Assembly: GCF_027942865.1 (NCBI RefSeq) | Contig: NC_134515.1 | Span: 26,000,227-26,064,226 of the forward strand | DNA from: Odontesthes bonariensis | Lineage: Eukaryota; Chordata; Actinopteri; Atheriniformes; Atherinopsidae | DNA: 64,000 nucleotides | Direction of reading: 5' to 3' | Shown: in pieces, positions 11,694 through 23,445 of the stretch | Layout of the letters: every line of letters starts with the position of its first letter | How positions within the stretch are numbered: the first letter of the stretch is position 1 | The notes under the pieces: model-generated | Told to the model about the DNA's origin: nothing | Seen by the model: the letters and a program-made list of their open reading frames with translations, nothing else | The model's database searches: none | Program-made: the position numbers and the translations under genes

Positions 11694-14600
11694 TTACTGT
11701 TCGGCCGCAAGAGGGATGCTCATCGTCTTGTCTGTGTCTTGGTGGAATGGGTGCTGACCTGAGGAGGAGCTGGATTTGAGAAAGACTCCTCTCTCATGAG
11801 TGACGACCTTCTGAAAATCCTGCGAAGGGAGAAATGCTCATCACAGAATCTGTGCTATCTTACGTCTTTTGGTACAGATGGCGGTGGTCCTGCACGTGTT
11901 TTAATAACCGCTAGAGATGGGTAAGACCGCTTGGTAAAACAGTATGGCTTCACTACTAAGCCGGCTTACCTCCTTGAAGGCGTCTCCGTACATTTTATTG
12001 ATGTATCTCAGGTAAGCCGTGGTCCACTGCAGGGTGGTGACTTTGTCTGTATCGGAGTCACAGAATGGCACCATGGTGTTCAACTCGTCACAGCACAGGC
12101 GGATCCTCTTCCTGTGTCGTGCACACATGCAGCAGACATGTTCTTAAGCGGCACTTCTCACATGTTGCTTGTTTAGAAGCTCACGCGTCAGGTCCAAGAA
12201 CTCGTGAAAGAAATAAGTGCATCTATCTTTTCACTCAAATGTGTCAGTGGCAATGTAACGAAGCCACAGACTGGGTCAGGTTTGGGTTTTTAATTGGGAT
12301 AGAGCATGTTGTTCTCAGAATGAGATGTTCCCGGACAGTTAACAAGATGTATGTTGAGCTGTGCATTAGGGCGACAGTGCAGATTTTTTTTTTTTTTTAT
12401 AACTGATTTTTTATTTGACATATGCATACATACAAACACAAACTCAACTAACACAGAGGGGGAGTATATTATATGCAGTTATACTTGCTTAAAATTCTTT
12501 AAAAGTCCTTTCTCTCTTTTTTTTTTCTTCTACTGACTAGATCTTTGTAAATTTCAGTCACTGTTTTGCACCTTTACGTCATATTTCCTATAATCCAATC
12601 CTCTTCTTTGCTCAAGTGCAGATTTGTAACTGGCAGTTTCCCACCGTTACTAAACCCACACAATAGAGGAACTAACGAGCTGACGGAGTGGGATTAGTTA
12701 TACCGTTTAAAAAAAAAAAATCCCCACCTTAAAACAACCCTGTTTACATAAAATAGCATCCCAGCGAGGCCGGGTCTTTCAGAACCAATGATGTGGAAGG
12801 ATTCGTGACTGCACAACAATCTATGAGAAACTGGGAAGCTTCTCTGGAGGAACGAACAAGCATATGCATAACGCACAGCAAATAGCTCTATACAGGAATC
12901 ACCTCGTTGGCGGGTAAAACACAATTTTCATCTATTTGATTGTCTCTCAAATTGCATCACCTTCGGCACCGTTTTTGTGCATACATCAAAAGAAACGGAA
13001 ACAAATGGTCTGTTGTAGCGAGAGGCTGTGAGCAACAAGGCGCTGAAAGATGCTACATAAAACTGGTTCTTCGATAAGTTACCTGTTCAACCAACACTGG
13101 TTCGTTCTTTGACATCTCGTCTTATGCTTAAATGATCCACAGGCCGACATTAAGTGGCTTGTTATCAAAGTTTTTTTTAATTTCAACAATTATTTTTTCC
13201 TTTTGGGAGCATAAAAATAAAGTCGCGTTGATTTTATTTTTCTCATTTTTGTATAATACCACAGCTACACACACAATAGAGACAAGCACTGGAGCGGTTA
13301 GAAACAGCTCACCTGCGTTCCCTCTCCTTGGTGTTGTGTCTCTCCCTGCGCTGGCTGAGTGACAGAGAAGGTCGAGCTCTTTTCCAGCTGCCACTCTGGG
13401 ACCCGCCGGCCAAGTCGGAGGCAGCCTCAACAGCCTTTCTGGGTTGAGGGCAGAGGCTGCCGTGATGATTCCTGTAGACAGCAGGTGTCGCCGCATCCTC
13501 TATGGAAAAACACCAGGATGACACTTTGACGCAAACCCCGACAATACTGACGGTAAGGTAGAGCAAAGAGCAACAAAACAACTGCAGTTTATGAGGTGAG
13601 CACAGAGCTACAGGAGGGATAATCACTTTCGAATTTCACCAGCTGCTGCTCTTCTCTCGAGTTGCTGCTGTTGGTATAGATGGTTTGTGCATGAAGGCTC
13701 TCTGAGTGAAAATTGAAGGCAAAACTCTTGGGAATGATTAAACTCGGAGGTTTGTTTGGTTCAACCCTGTGAGTGATGACCTGTAATCACAACAGAGGTA
13801 AAAAAAAAAACAAAAGGATTAAACTGTGAATCTGACTTTATCTATTAAAGTGCACGTTAGTATCTTTTTCAGCATACCTGACCACAAAGGTTGGTTACTG
13901 GGTCAAAAGCAACCCCACGGTACGAGCTGGGAACCTCAAAAGGATTCGCTCTGTCAGCTTTCATCCACTTCTGCATTTGAGGAGGTATGGCTGCCTCTTG
14001 AGCCTCTGCCGACTGTTGAAGTACCGTCAGAAGACTGCACCACGACAGCGGGGATTTTTGGCACATTGAAGGGGAAAAAAAAAAAAAAGAGTGTATCAGC
14101 GTTGCGTCGACAAAAACAGAGCATTGGGAACAAGACCTAAGTTATACCTTCACAGAGGACACATGGGACTCGGTACTTGATCGGATACACTCCTCTTCTA
14201 TGTGTTCTCGGCATGCACTTTTGCAATTTAAAGTAGTGCATCGCATCCACACATCTAAAACTAAATTAACACGAATGTACCCTGATGTCGACCCTACATG
14301 TGATAAATGTAAACGCGCACCAGCCTCACTCTATCACGTGTATTGGACATGTCCCTCTTTAGGTAGCTTTTGGACATCAGTCTTCCTCACATTATCAGAG
14401 ACCCTCCATCACCAAATTGAGCCCAATCCCTTGACCGGTATTTTTGGCATTGCTCCAGATATGAATCTCACTAAAACTATCCACAATAGTTCTGGCCTTT
14501 GCCTCTTTATTAGCTCATCGTGCTATTTCACTCAAGTGGAAGGATCCAGCTCCTCCTTCCTATTCACATTGGCTCAGAGACATGATGTCCTGCATGGTTA

Positions 14601-15567
14601 TTGAGAAGATCAGATAAACTATTCGGGGATCTGAGAATAAATAATATATCAATAATAAAAATAATAATATCTGAGTCCGTCCCCCCCATCTTCTGAATTT
14701 TTTTTTTTTCCTTCTTCTTCTCTTCTCTTTTATTTTATTTATTTATTCATATATTCCTTTTTCTTTTTCTTTTTTCTACTGTCTTGTTTCTTTGTTATTG
14801 TTCACCTATACAGAACATATTTACATTTTCTAAAGATGGTTGGTGATAATCTTTACTTGTAGTTGTGTGTGTCTGCCCATGTTTGGGCAGGGTTATGTGT
14901 TATGTCATTGGTGGATGTTGTTCAGAAAATCAAAAATAATCTTCCTGTACAACGATTGTCTTATTCATGTTTTGTCATTAATAAAAAGACCTTTGAAAGA
15001 AAGAAAAACAGAGCAATACTTTATGACCGAAACTTACTTGCTGAGAACAGCAGAGTGAATATCTTGCGGCCTTGTGGCGTCTGCACACATGCTGTCAAAT
15101 CTTTTCTCCAGGCAGACTCTGGCGGCTGATCTGGACTGCTTCTGCGAGGATGTGCGGCTCTTGGCCGGTGGTTCAGTCGAGCTCTCTTCATCTCTGATTC
15201 TGGCAAGCACAAAGCCCGGAATGTCCCCATAAGCCACTGGTGTTTTTTCCCCTGACACCACCAGACAGTAATCATCCCCTGAAGTGGACAGGTCGATGGC
15301 TTGAGTCAACGTGAGGCCAGCGGCGTCTTTAACCGTCACTGCCGGGTGGTGAGGTCTGGCATCTGGCCCATCTGGAGGCCCAGCCTGCACCTCCATGTGT
15401 GCTTGGATAAGGTGCTGGAGGTGTGAACATTCAACATCCGTCATCTCCATCAGACCAAGCTCAGAGCACAACATCTGCCCCTGATCCTGCTCGACTGAGT
15501 CAGAGCTGTGCCCATTGGATGAAGGTGATCCATAGATGGTTTTGTAAGCTGAAGAGAGGGCTGACAT
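11694..15567 (-). CDS. tcfl5: transcription factor-like 5 (bHLH), complete
   Basis: This is a basic helix-loop-helix transcription factor acting in the nucleus; the mammalian gene is expressed mainly in male germ cells. Coding exons in transcript order: 15567-15038, 14034-13878, 13780-13627, 13499-13313, 12111-11970, 11819-11694. The phases close exactly to 1,296 nt, 431 residues plus stop. The start at 15567 follows an acceptor at 15585 and opens MSALSSAYKTIYGSP. The bHLH is at about residues 330-385. The basic region RRERHNTKERERR ends exon 4 and continues as KRIRLCCDELNTMVPF in exon 5, with helix 2 TTLQWTTAYLRYI. The VITxRVEPNKP stretch in exon 3 is also TCFL5-like. The N-terminal half has no domain I recognise. 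The tail is short (42 codons in the last exon). It is transcribed towards col9a3 and lies downstream of dido1 on the same strand. Confidence 0.93.
12387..12614 (-). mobile_element. short retroposed insertion with 11-bp target duplication
   Basis: In the tcfl5 intron 12112-13312, a 228-bp insert starts with a poly-T run and is flanked by the same 11 bases (agtgcagattt) at 12376-12386 and 12615-12625. Read on the minus strand it ends in AATAAA, about 15 bases, then poly-A, so it is a reverse-transcribed copy of a polyadenylated RNA. It may be a 5'-truncated LINE or a 3' fragment of a processed mRNA; I cannot identify the source. The rest of the intron shows nothing recognisable. Confidence 0.75.
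14124..15003 (+). mobile_element. 5'-truncated L1-type LINE with 12-bp target duplication
   Basis: This lies in the tcfl5 intron 14035-15037, antisense to tcfl5. An open frame at 14200-14604 encodes the C-terminal end of an L1-clade reverse transcriptase protein: QFKVVHRIHTSKTKL, then a Cys/His cluster of the form CDKCKR...LYHVYWTCP...FW, and GIFGIAPD. The 3' UTR is followed by a short gaaagaaag tail. The flanks aaaaacagagca at 14112-14123 and 15004-15015 are identical, which marks both ends. The frame is shifted near 14500, so the element is dead. Confidence 0.85.
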
Positions 15568-16070
15568 CTTTCACGCTAGGGAGGTCTGAGCGAGATTGGG
15601 GAAATTATTATTTGTCTCAAGGCCCACAAAGTCACACTACCTCAGCTAGCAGTGGGATTTTAACATAAAATAGTAATACTCAAGTCGAAGTTAGCTTTAA
15701 ATTATATTTATATACAGTGCATGAGTAAGTGTGTTCGGTTAATCCACCACTGACAAATGTTTAATTTAGCCTGAACAAGTAGACATTCGTTTTTTTTTTT
15801 GTTTTTTTTTTTCAACACAAGTTATAAGAAGTACTTAGTTACCAGTTGGTAAAGGTACTTTAGCATACATTAGCTAAGCGAGGCTAAATAGGCTAACGTT
15901 CGAATTTAAATAAAACATCGCCATCTTGAAACAGGTAACACTATCACAAAGGCCTTAACATGTGAAATAAACAATTATCAAATTAGCAGTTTAATTCAAA
16001 CTGGTCAGCAAAGAATGAGTATTGTTACTGAGCCTTCTACTGGTGCCTTTCCGTCGGGTTTTCAACTTAC

Positions 16071-16190
16071 ATCGATGGCAACTCCTTGCTCGATGGTGGA
16101 GAGAGTTCGACCCTGAGTTCTTCTCACAGGGATGAGAAGAACGGGATGAGTTCTTCTTCTGTCACAGCTGAGGCCGAAATGTGGTTCAGT
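16071..16190 (-). promoter_or_regulatory. tcfl5: tcfl5 5' non-coding exon and promoter region
   Basis: On the minus strand a strong donor (catcgat/gtaagttg) sits at 16071/16070. An acceptor (cgctcag) opens the first coding exon at 15585, defining a 485-bp 5' UTR intron. The upstream limit of the exon is not visible; no TATA box is evident. Between it and the LTR element at 16721 the sequence is AT-rich, with a (TA)n-type palindromic block at about 16411-16444. Confidence 0.5.
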
Positions 16191-16720
16191 GTTCGAAAAG
16201 TTTACAAGCGTTTTTAAAACCCGTGATTAAACTAAATATATGTGCTCAACTTAGTTAGAATATTTTAATCTCCACCAAAAAAAAAAAAATGTCTCGTTAA
16301 ATTCAAATACCGTCATTCAATATTTCATATTGTAATATTAAAATATATACCATTTACATATTCAAAACGTTAGCAGCTTCCCTGTGAATATAATCTCCGT
16401 TTTTTTTTATTATATATATATATATTTTGTTATATATATATATAACAAAAGCATTATAGGCCGTCATTACAGGACATATTATTATAGGATGTTGACAGAT
16501 GGGTCCTGTCAATTGAGTCTGTCTGAGTAGCTTAATTAAGAAGAACAAATAATATCTTTAAAACAAATTAAATTGAACCCAGAAAACATGAGTAAGTCTG
16601 ACAGTTACCGTACATATTTCCACACCTTATTCATCCTTATGTGGCTGGTACACTTTGAACTGGATACTTGTTTTTTTTTTGTGATGTGCAGGTAACTAAT
16701 CATAAGAACAGTTACAGTAT

Positions 16721-17136
16721 TGTTATAATTGGCTTTGTTCTTAGACATTAGGAATGAAATAAGTCTCAGTACTTTTCCATATGACCTTAAGTGATGCAGG
16801 AGTAGACAGACAAAACAATCAGGAAAGTCTGGGAAACCAAGGGCAGATTGATACACACACATTATTTGAATTCCTCAGAGACATTATTTGAGTTAGACAA
16901 TTCATATCCAATCACATTTGATCAACAAGGGATCCACCTCGGGAAACTAGGAGACATATATACGAGGTGTAACCGGGGATACGGGGCTCGGGCTGACGGA
17001 TTCCTGCGAGAGTTCTGTCAGACTGAGACCAGCGCTGAAATGCTCCACTTGTTGCCAGACCAATAAAGACTTCATTTTCACTTGAATTTACTCCGGTCCG
17101 TTCTTGAGCCTCCTACTAAAAGAACCCGATCTAACA
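16721..17136 (+). repeat. 5' LTR (416 bp)
   Basis: It begins tgttataatt and ends gatctaaca. A TATA-like tatata is at about 16956-16962 and an AATAAA at 17062-17067, giving a U3-R-U5 layout on the plus strand. By eye it matches the copy at 23446-23861 without a difference. Confidence 0.9.
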
Positions 17137-17138
17137 AA

Positions 17139-17156
17139 TGGTGCCGTGACACGAGG
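17139..17156 (+). promoter_or_regulatory. primer-binding site, tRNA-His type
   Basis: Two bases after the 5' LTR the sequence reads tggtgccgtgac and then diverges. The first 12 bases are what a His-tRNA 3' end with CCA would pair with. His-tRNA priming is known from several endogenous and epsilon-type retroviruses. Confidence 0.7.
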
Positions 17157-20100
17157 TTCGAAGGCTAAAGGACCACCGTGCCGTGCGACCGACCCCGTCC
17201 GAGGGAGGACGCCTCGAGGTGATTGGAGGGACAGCTTTTTTCAGACAATCAGGCGCCAGAGAAAAGGTGAGCAGAACACCACTTAATGACTAAATGTGAA
17301 ATATCTGCATATTGGGTAAACTAAATGAAGTTGTCTGAATTAAGTTGTCCTCTGGTCATAGTGAATCCAAGTGTTAATGTACTGTCTGATGTTTGCATTG
17401 AATGGTAACACGTGAAGTATAATACACATAGTCTCACATAGGGAAAGCAAATAAGTGTCCTGACAAGTGAATTCGAACAAAGTGACAAGATAAATTCATT
17501 TTATAAATGAATGTCCCATGCGGGGAGCTTGTCTTCAAATTTGTTTCCGTGCACTAATAGCTAAGTGTGGCCGAAGTAGTTTATAAAATCCCCAAATTGA
17601 GGGGGTCAACTAAATAAATAAATAAAATTAGTGGAATTCCGACACGGAAGGTTTCTCCTCTGACGAAAGTTAGAACGAGGGATTGAGACCTCCGGGGTGC
17701 GAAGCGGTCTATAATCCCGAGACAGTCGGTCTGACAAGAATAAATTTATACTGTAGGACACAGGGTCAGATTTTTTTTATTTTCATGCAACTGTGGGGTG
17801 GGGTTCGCCACTCGAAGATATTTGACTGCGCCAGCAGATCTCGAGTGGTTTCTGTTCAATATTGGGGTTGGTATAGATAAAAAGAGGGGAGAACAAGTGG
17901 CTGCGCGTGCTATACGGGTCGCTTTGTTCGGGGAAATCAGTATTTTTAGGGTGTGACCCAAAGTTTTGGAATAAACAAATGCTTTGATAAGTGGGGTAAC
18001 CCCGAGAGGTGGAGCGCACAGAACACAGCGTTCTGCGTAGAAGTTTCTTCACTACTTTCAGCATTTGGGCAATTACGTCTTCCATATACTTTGACTAACA
18101 CGTGTATAACTTTTGAATATGTCACAAAAATTGAATGAAAGATGGAAGAAATGGTCCCGAGGTGAGAAGTAAAACGAGGGACAGATAAATTGGACTGGAG
18201 AAATGCAGAAAAAAGAGTGTGTGAGTTTGCTCCACTGAGGCTGAGTGTGTGTGTTCAAAATGTTTTCAAAACAAACCAGAGACTAAGAATCAAGCACATG
18301 CATGATACAGAAGGAAAAAGTTGATATATGATATATTGGATCCCAAAGTTTATTGACAAAAGTTAATAATTTTTTTCAGCATCAAAGCACTAATAAGAGA
18401 CCTTAAAAAAAAAATTAACAGATTTGGAGGCTTGACCTGAGGCCTGAGGTTTCTAACTAAAGATCAGCTGTGCAGCAGCATTACAGGAATAATGAATAAT
18501 GAAAAGCCTCAAACGCTTTTTGAGCCATAATATTCCCAATTTAATTTTATAGTTGTTCTCTTTGTCATAAATGCGCACACCCTAAGATTGTCTTTTCTCA
18601 ACCATGTTTTTTTCTCTCATTCAGACCTGAGAGTGAGAACAATCCAAACAGACTCTGAGTGATCATTGGCCTGTGTTTATAATGATATACTGCTTATAAT
18701 AGAGGTTTAATTTTGTATTAGAGCAAATAGTATTGATTCATCCTTCTATTTTAAAATGCATATGATTAGGAAAGACACCAAAGTATGTAGATAAACTGAA
18801 AACAGCTTTACAATGAAAAAAATCGCAGAGATGAGATAATAAAAAAAATAAAATCCAGGAAGAACAGTGTTTGAGACATTCATAAAAACTGTTGCTGAAA
18901 TAGGATTTAACATCTCTCTTAAAGAGCTAAAGTCAAATACACAAGCAGAGTGTTTAGGAGATTTGCTCCTTTGATTAAAATACAATCTGAAAAAATGTTC
19001 TACAAAGTGAAATTTTATGATTCCACCTGAAGCAGGACTGAGATCAGACAGTCAGACCATATGACATAAGTTAAAAAACCAGGATTTAGGATTTAATATC
19101 ACGGCCAGACGGTCAGATGTCAAACAATTTGATGTCATCTTAAAGTTGTTAAAACTTAGCCTTTATTCTTATTAGGAGATATTAACTTGACTTTAAAATT
19201 TTAGCTGCTCTAAATTTCCTCAGCCTCAGATCACCAATTCTGAGTCAATAGTTATCACCAATATTTAGATTCAAACTAAACCAGTTGACTATTTAACTAA
19301 ATCATTTAACTATTTAACTGCAGCAGATCTATGAAACAATTAATATGCTCCTTTAACAAAAAGGCAAATAGATTTAAATCCATTAGGAGAGAATACAATA
19401 GGACAGCTGCAGCAAAGACTGAGCCATAACAAGACAAGTCAAGGTTTGTTTTTATGGCGCATTTAAAAACAGTGAGCACAGAGCAGCATGGTGAAAGCCA
19501 AAACAAAAATCTATGCAGACACAGACTTAACTTTGGCTAAAGCAATTCCATATTATGCATTATTTAACCTACTATTTTATATGATATATAATATATGACC
19601 TATATATGAATGTTTTCAGGTGGTCCCACATGAGGCCTGGACGGGGAGAAAATACCCTGTCCATAGCTTTTTTGGGACACTATGAGGACTTGTGTGAATG
19701 TGGGAAAAAGCTTCGGTTGCCAAGCAACAGCCATGGTGAGTGGGGACTGAGGAGATCCCAAAGGGGGAGTTCCCAAAGGGGGCACTAACGGCTTGGGGGA
19801 CAAGGGCTACCTGAGGGGGGAGGAGGAGGACACCAATAGGTGGCGTGATGGAAATTCAAACTGTGCTGAGTCAGTGCCTGTGGTTGAAAGAAAAAGGATA
19901 TGAATGGGATTAATGAAATGTTCTGTAATTAGGTGTTTTGGGTCATCGGAAGACGTTCCATTAGAGATGACCATAAAGTTTTTAATCTACTACACTAAAT
20001 CGATCAATCAATCAGACGTTATTTATTTAGCACTTTACATAGCACTTCTCATCCAAGACAATATTTCAGATAAAACAAAGCAGTGAAACCCAAGGCCACA

Positions 20101-20281
20101 TACAGACACATGCACACTCACATATAAAGCCACGCACACACACACACATGCCACACATACTGGAAGGAAAATCAGGAGCAGGGACCACAACGTGATCCTC
20201 AAACAAAAATAAAGGATATTCTGTCCATAGTGAGTTCAGACTCAAATAGTGATTTTTCTGTATGTGCCTTTTGAGGCAAAG

Positions 20282-20793
20282 ATGGATCAGCAACATTTGT
20301 TCTGCATTAGTTTGAAAGAAGATTTCAAGAACTGTACAGGAGTTGGTTATGCTGTGATACTAAATGATAGAGAAGCGGGTTTATGGGATGAGCACACAGA
20401 ACTCCATTGGACTCTGGACCAGTGGCTGCAAGGATACATATACAAAAGCAACGAGAGCAACTTCACACTTCACAAAGGCACTGGCTTACAGCTTCTTGAC
20501 AGACAGTCAGGGATTTACTAGTAAGAAATGAGTAAATAAGGATCATTTAAAGTCAATGAAGGGTCCAGTTTACATTAAAAGTCTACCCTCAAATGACACA
20601 ATACACTTATTTATGCATGTGTAAATGTGAAGCTGCATACATAAAAAAGATTTTGCCAATAAAGGTTGTCCCACCGGTGTTTTACAAATATAATTTGGAA
20701 ACCAAGGTTGCTGCTTCAGACATGGTAGAAGTGAAAGAGAACATTGAAAATTTAAAACTGCTTTATACCTCCTTCAGTCTTTTGGGAAGATGA
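20282..20793 (+). pseudogene. TNF-superfamily ligand-like domain, broken, inside the LTR element
   Basis: The first open part (to 20521) contains LHWTLDQWLQGYIY...NFTLHKGTGLQL...RQSGIY, which follows the TNF-homology-domain pattern L-x-W...G-Y...N...TL-x-x-G-x-x-L...G-x-Y-Y seen in CD40L/FasL-like ligands. A stop and frame change at 20519-20559 separate it from a second open part. That part starts VQFTLKVY and ends VAASDMVEVK...LKLLYTSFSLLGR then stop, matching the usual C-terminal strands (gD-x-V-x-V ... TSFGLL-x). The first part ends at tta/gtaaga, a good splice donor, so it may derive from an unspliced host exon. No transmembrane or stalk exon is found upstream. The family call rests on pattern reading only; an unrelated fold is possible. 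Confidence 0.45.
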
Positions 20794-22879
20794 GCTTTTT
20801 CTAATTTCTAATTAGGATAAATAAAGAAATAAAATGAACCTATGTTTTTAATATCTGTATGGAAACATGTTCTGGTATCATGTTATGGTTAGGAACAGCT
20901 CTGATGTCAGACCGTTGGTACCACATGAGGTGTTTCTGATTCAGTTAGAACCGGAAAAAACTTAATGCTGATCCTGAACTGTCTGTGTACGGCTCAGCAT
21001 CACGAAACACAGCCACTTGTAAAAATTAAACAACATTATTACTAACTAACAAGTAAGAATAAAGCAGATTATGCTGAAATTTTATTTTTAACGCTCTGAC
21101 CTGAATTAAGAGAGGACAGACAATATTTATCCTAAACAAATTAATCAATTAGGCATTGAAAAGAAATGTCTGCTTTCTTGATGCTGTGCCGCTCCCAAAA
21201 TGAGAACTAACTACAAATATTTCTGTCCTACAGCAAACAACAACACAGGAGGAGAAACTGCAGTGGAGCAGTTCGGCCATTAATTAACAATTAATCATGG
21301 TTTACTAAAATTTCTCAAATTTTCCCAAAAATTCTGTGTGTGTTTCTGTCTTCTTTTGCATTAAGACTTCCCGGACCTGGAAGAGGAAGACATGGAATCA
21401 AACTCAGAATATGAAGACCACTGTTTGTATACTTAGACCCCAGTGCAAACAGGAGGTTTGCTTGAGCAAACCCAGAAATGCAATATATGTTTGTCGTTTG
21501 TTGTCCTAACCTGTGTTGTCTGGTGTTGAGTGTTGTTTGTGTGTTGTCATAATCCCAAAACTGCCTTAATGATTTTCCACAGCAGAATAAATGGATAATA
21601 CAGAAGTTCTGGACAGCAACTTGGTGAGAATTCTGGTATTGTCCTAAAAACAAGGATTATACCAACTATGTTGATGTTGATGTTGATCGTGATGATGTGT
21701 GTTCCCTAAATAATTTGATTTTTTTCACAGCAAAAATAAGGTGATGGTACTGGATTTCTCATTGAAGCTGCACAGCAGTTTGATGACTATTCTGGTTCCT
21801 AAAAGCAAGGGTTATACCAACTGGCCAGTTGTTTTGTTTTGTTTTGTGTTTATTTTATGATTTCTTTGATTTGATTTGATTTGATTTGATTTTCTTTTAG
21901 TTTTGTTTTGTTTGGGGTCCATATGAAAAACAAATAAAGAATGAATTGGGCATTGAAATTGAACCTTTCAAAGAGAGATGCCCTAAGTAGAAAAATACAG
22001 TGCAAATGACATTTTGCACTACTGCGCTGCGAGATTTGCTAATATTATTCCACAGATTCAGAACCACTACAGGACGTACGGCCGGAGGACTCATAAGCTT
22101 GAGATCTGGGAGGCCTTTCCCATCATGCCAAGATGATGGTGGAGAACTACACAACAAAATTATCCCAAAAGAAAATTAGTTAGGGAGGGGATGCTGAATA
22201 TCCCTCAGGGAAGTGATGTACTGGTGACCTCTCCTTCCAAGATTAGTTCCGGATCAGAATGCTGAACAGACGTTCAGCCAAGAAGAGAACCGAGCATCGA
22301 GCATCGACAGGATTGGACCACAAGAGACCACACGACTCGTCATGTGGTCATCTAAGAAAGATATAATCATTTAGAAAGTTAATCATAATTACTCAGAGGC
22401 TAATATAATCATATAGTCGAGCCTTGATTAAATTCATATGTTTATGTTTCATGTTTAAAGTGTTTAGATTGTTCCTCTTAAAGGCTGATAATGAATCATT
22501 TTTAGAATGTCAATTGCCAGTGGGGTGACTCAGCCGTTTGGAGCGGGACCTAGGTTGGTCGGTCGCCAAGTGGAAATGGGGCCATAGGTGAATTTTTCCC
22601 GGATACATCGGGTTTTCGCTCCTATTCGCTGCAAACGGTGGACGAACCTGCTGGTGATGCTAATTGCCTTATGCAATGTTTGAGTGTCAGTAGAATAGAA
22701 ATGATGTGAAAATTTTTGATTAATCAGTGTTGTGTTGTTATGGTACTTATGAGCACGGCCTTGCTAGCCACATAAGGTTTTAGGCAATAATGAACAAAGA
22801 GTCCACACAGAGGATGGGTTCGGGGCCACATACACACAATACATATAGCAATTAATATTTTCTACATATAATCTATTAA

Positions 22880-23145
22880 GAAATGTGCTCATTGCGGAGT
22901 TATTATCAGTTGAGTGAGGAAGGTTTTAAACTTACTAGAAAAGAGTCTCTATTTCTAGAATTTTGATTAATACTCCTGATATAGAAGGTTTTGCTAACGC
23001 ATCACAATTATTTTCTAAATGTGCTTATGTGCAGAGTTATAATCAGTGATTTATGAAGGTCTTAACCCTCTCGGAAAGAGTTTCTGTTCCGAGTAAAATG
23101 ATGGAATAGTCCTGATTTGAAAGTGTAGCGTAAGCATTACAATTA
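22880..23145 (+). repeat. two diverged tandem units of about 130-140 bp in the LTR element
   Basis: Unit one (about 22882-23013, starting aaatgtgctcattg) is followed by unit two (about 23017-23145, starting aaatgtgcttatg). They share the order atcagt..., gaaggt.tta, aaagagt.tct, cctgat and cacaatta/tacaatta. Confidence 0.65.
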
Positions 23146-23427
23146 TGTTTACTATTTCCATGCCTGTGCAATGAAGATTTGCTTGCTGCTTTTAATTGCA
23201 AAGAAGACCAGCTTACACATTAGCTTACATAATGATACATGAAGTCACTTCAAAAGGGGGATGACAGATATCTCCTAACTGGTTGTGCTACATCTCAAAA
23301 GGTAAGTGGCTCTTGCAGTTTGGGGGGTGACTGCTAAAGTCTTGCTACTGCTAATACAGATGTGACACAATACAGAATATTACATTCCTACCTCAGTTAT
23401 TTGACTGAATTAGTTGAAATGATAAAA

Positions 23428-23445
23428 TCACTTCAAAAGGGGGAT
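23428..23445 (+). promoter_or_regulatory. polypurine tract at the 3' LTR
   Basis: The bases tcacttcaaaagggggat abut the 3' LTR start. The same 18 bases also occur upstream at 23245-23262, giving a second tract 183 bp away. Confidence 0.75.

Noticed and set aside
14200-14604. 134-codon open frame as a possible nested gene
   Set aside because: It is the C-terminal part of an L1-type protein within an insertion bounded by target duplications.
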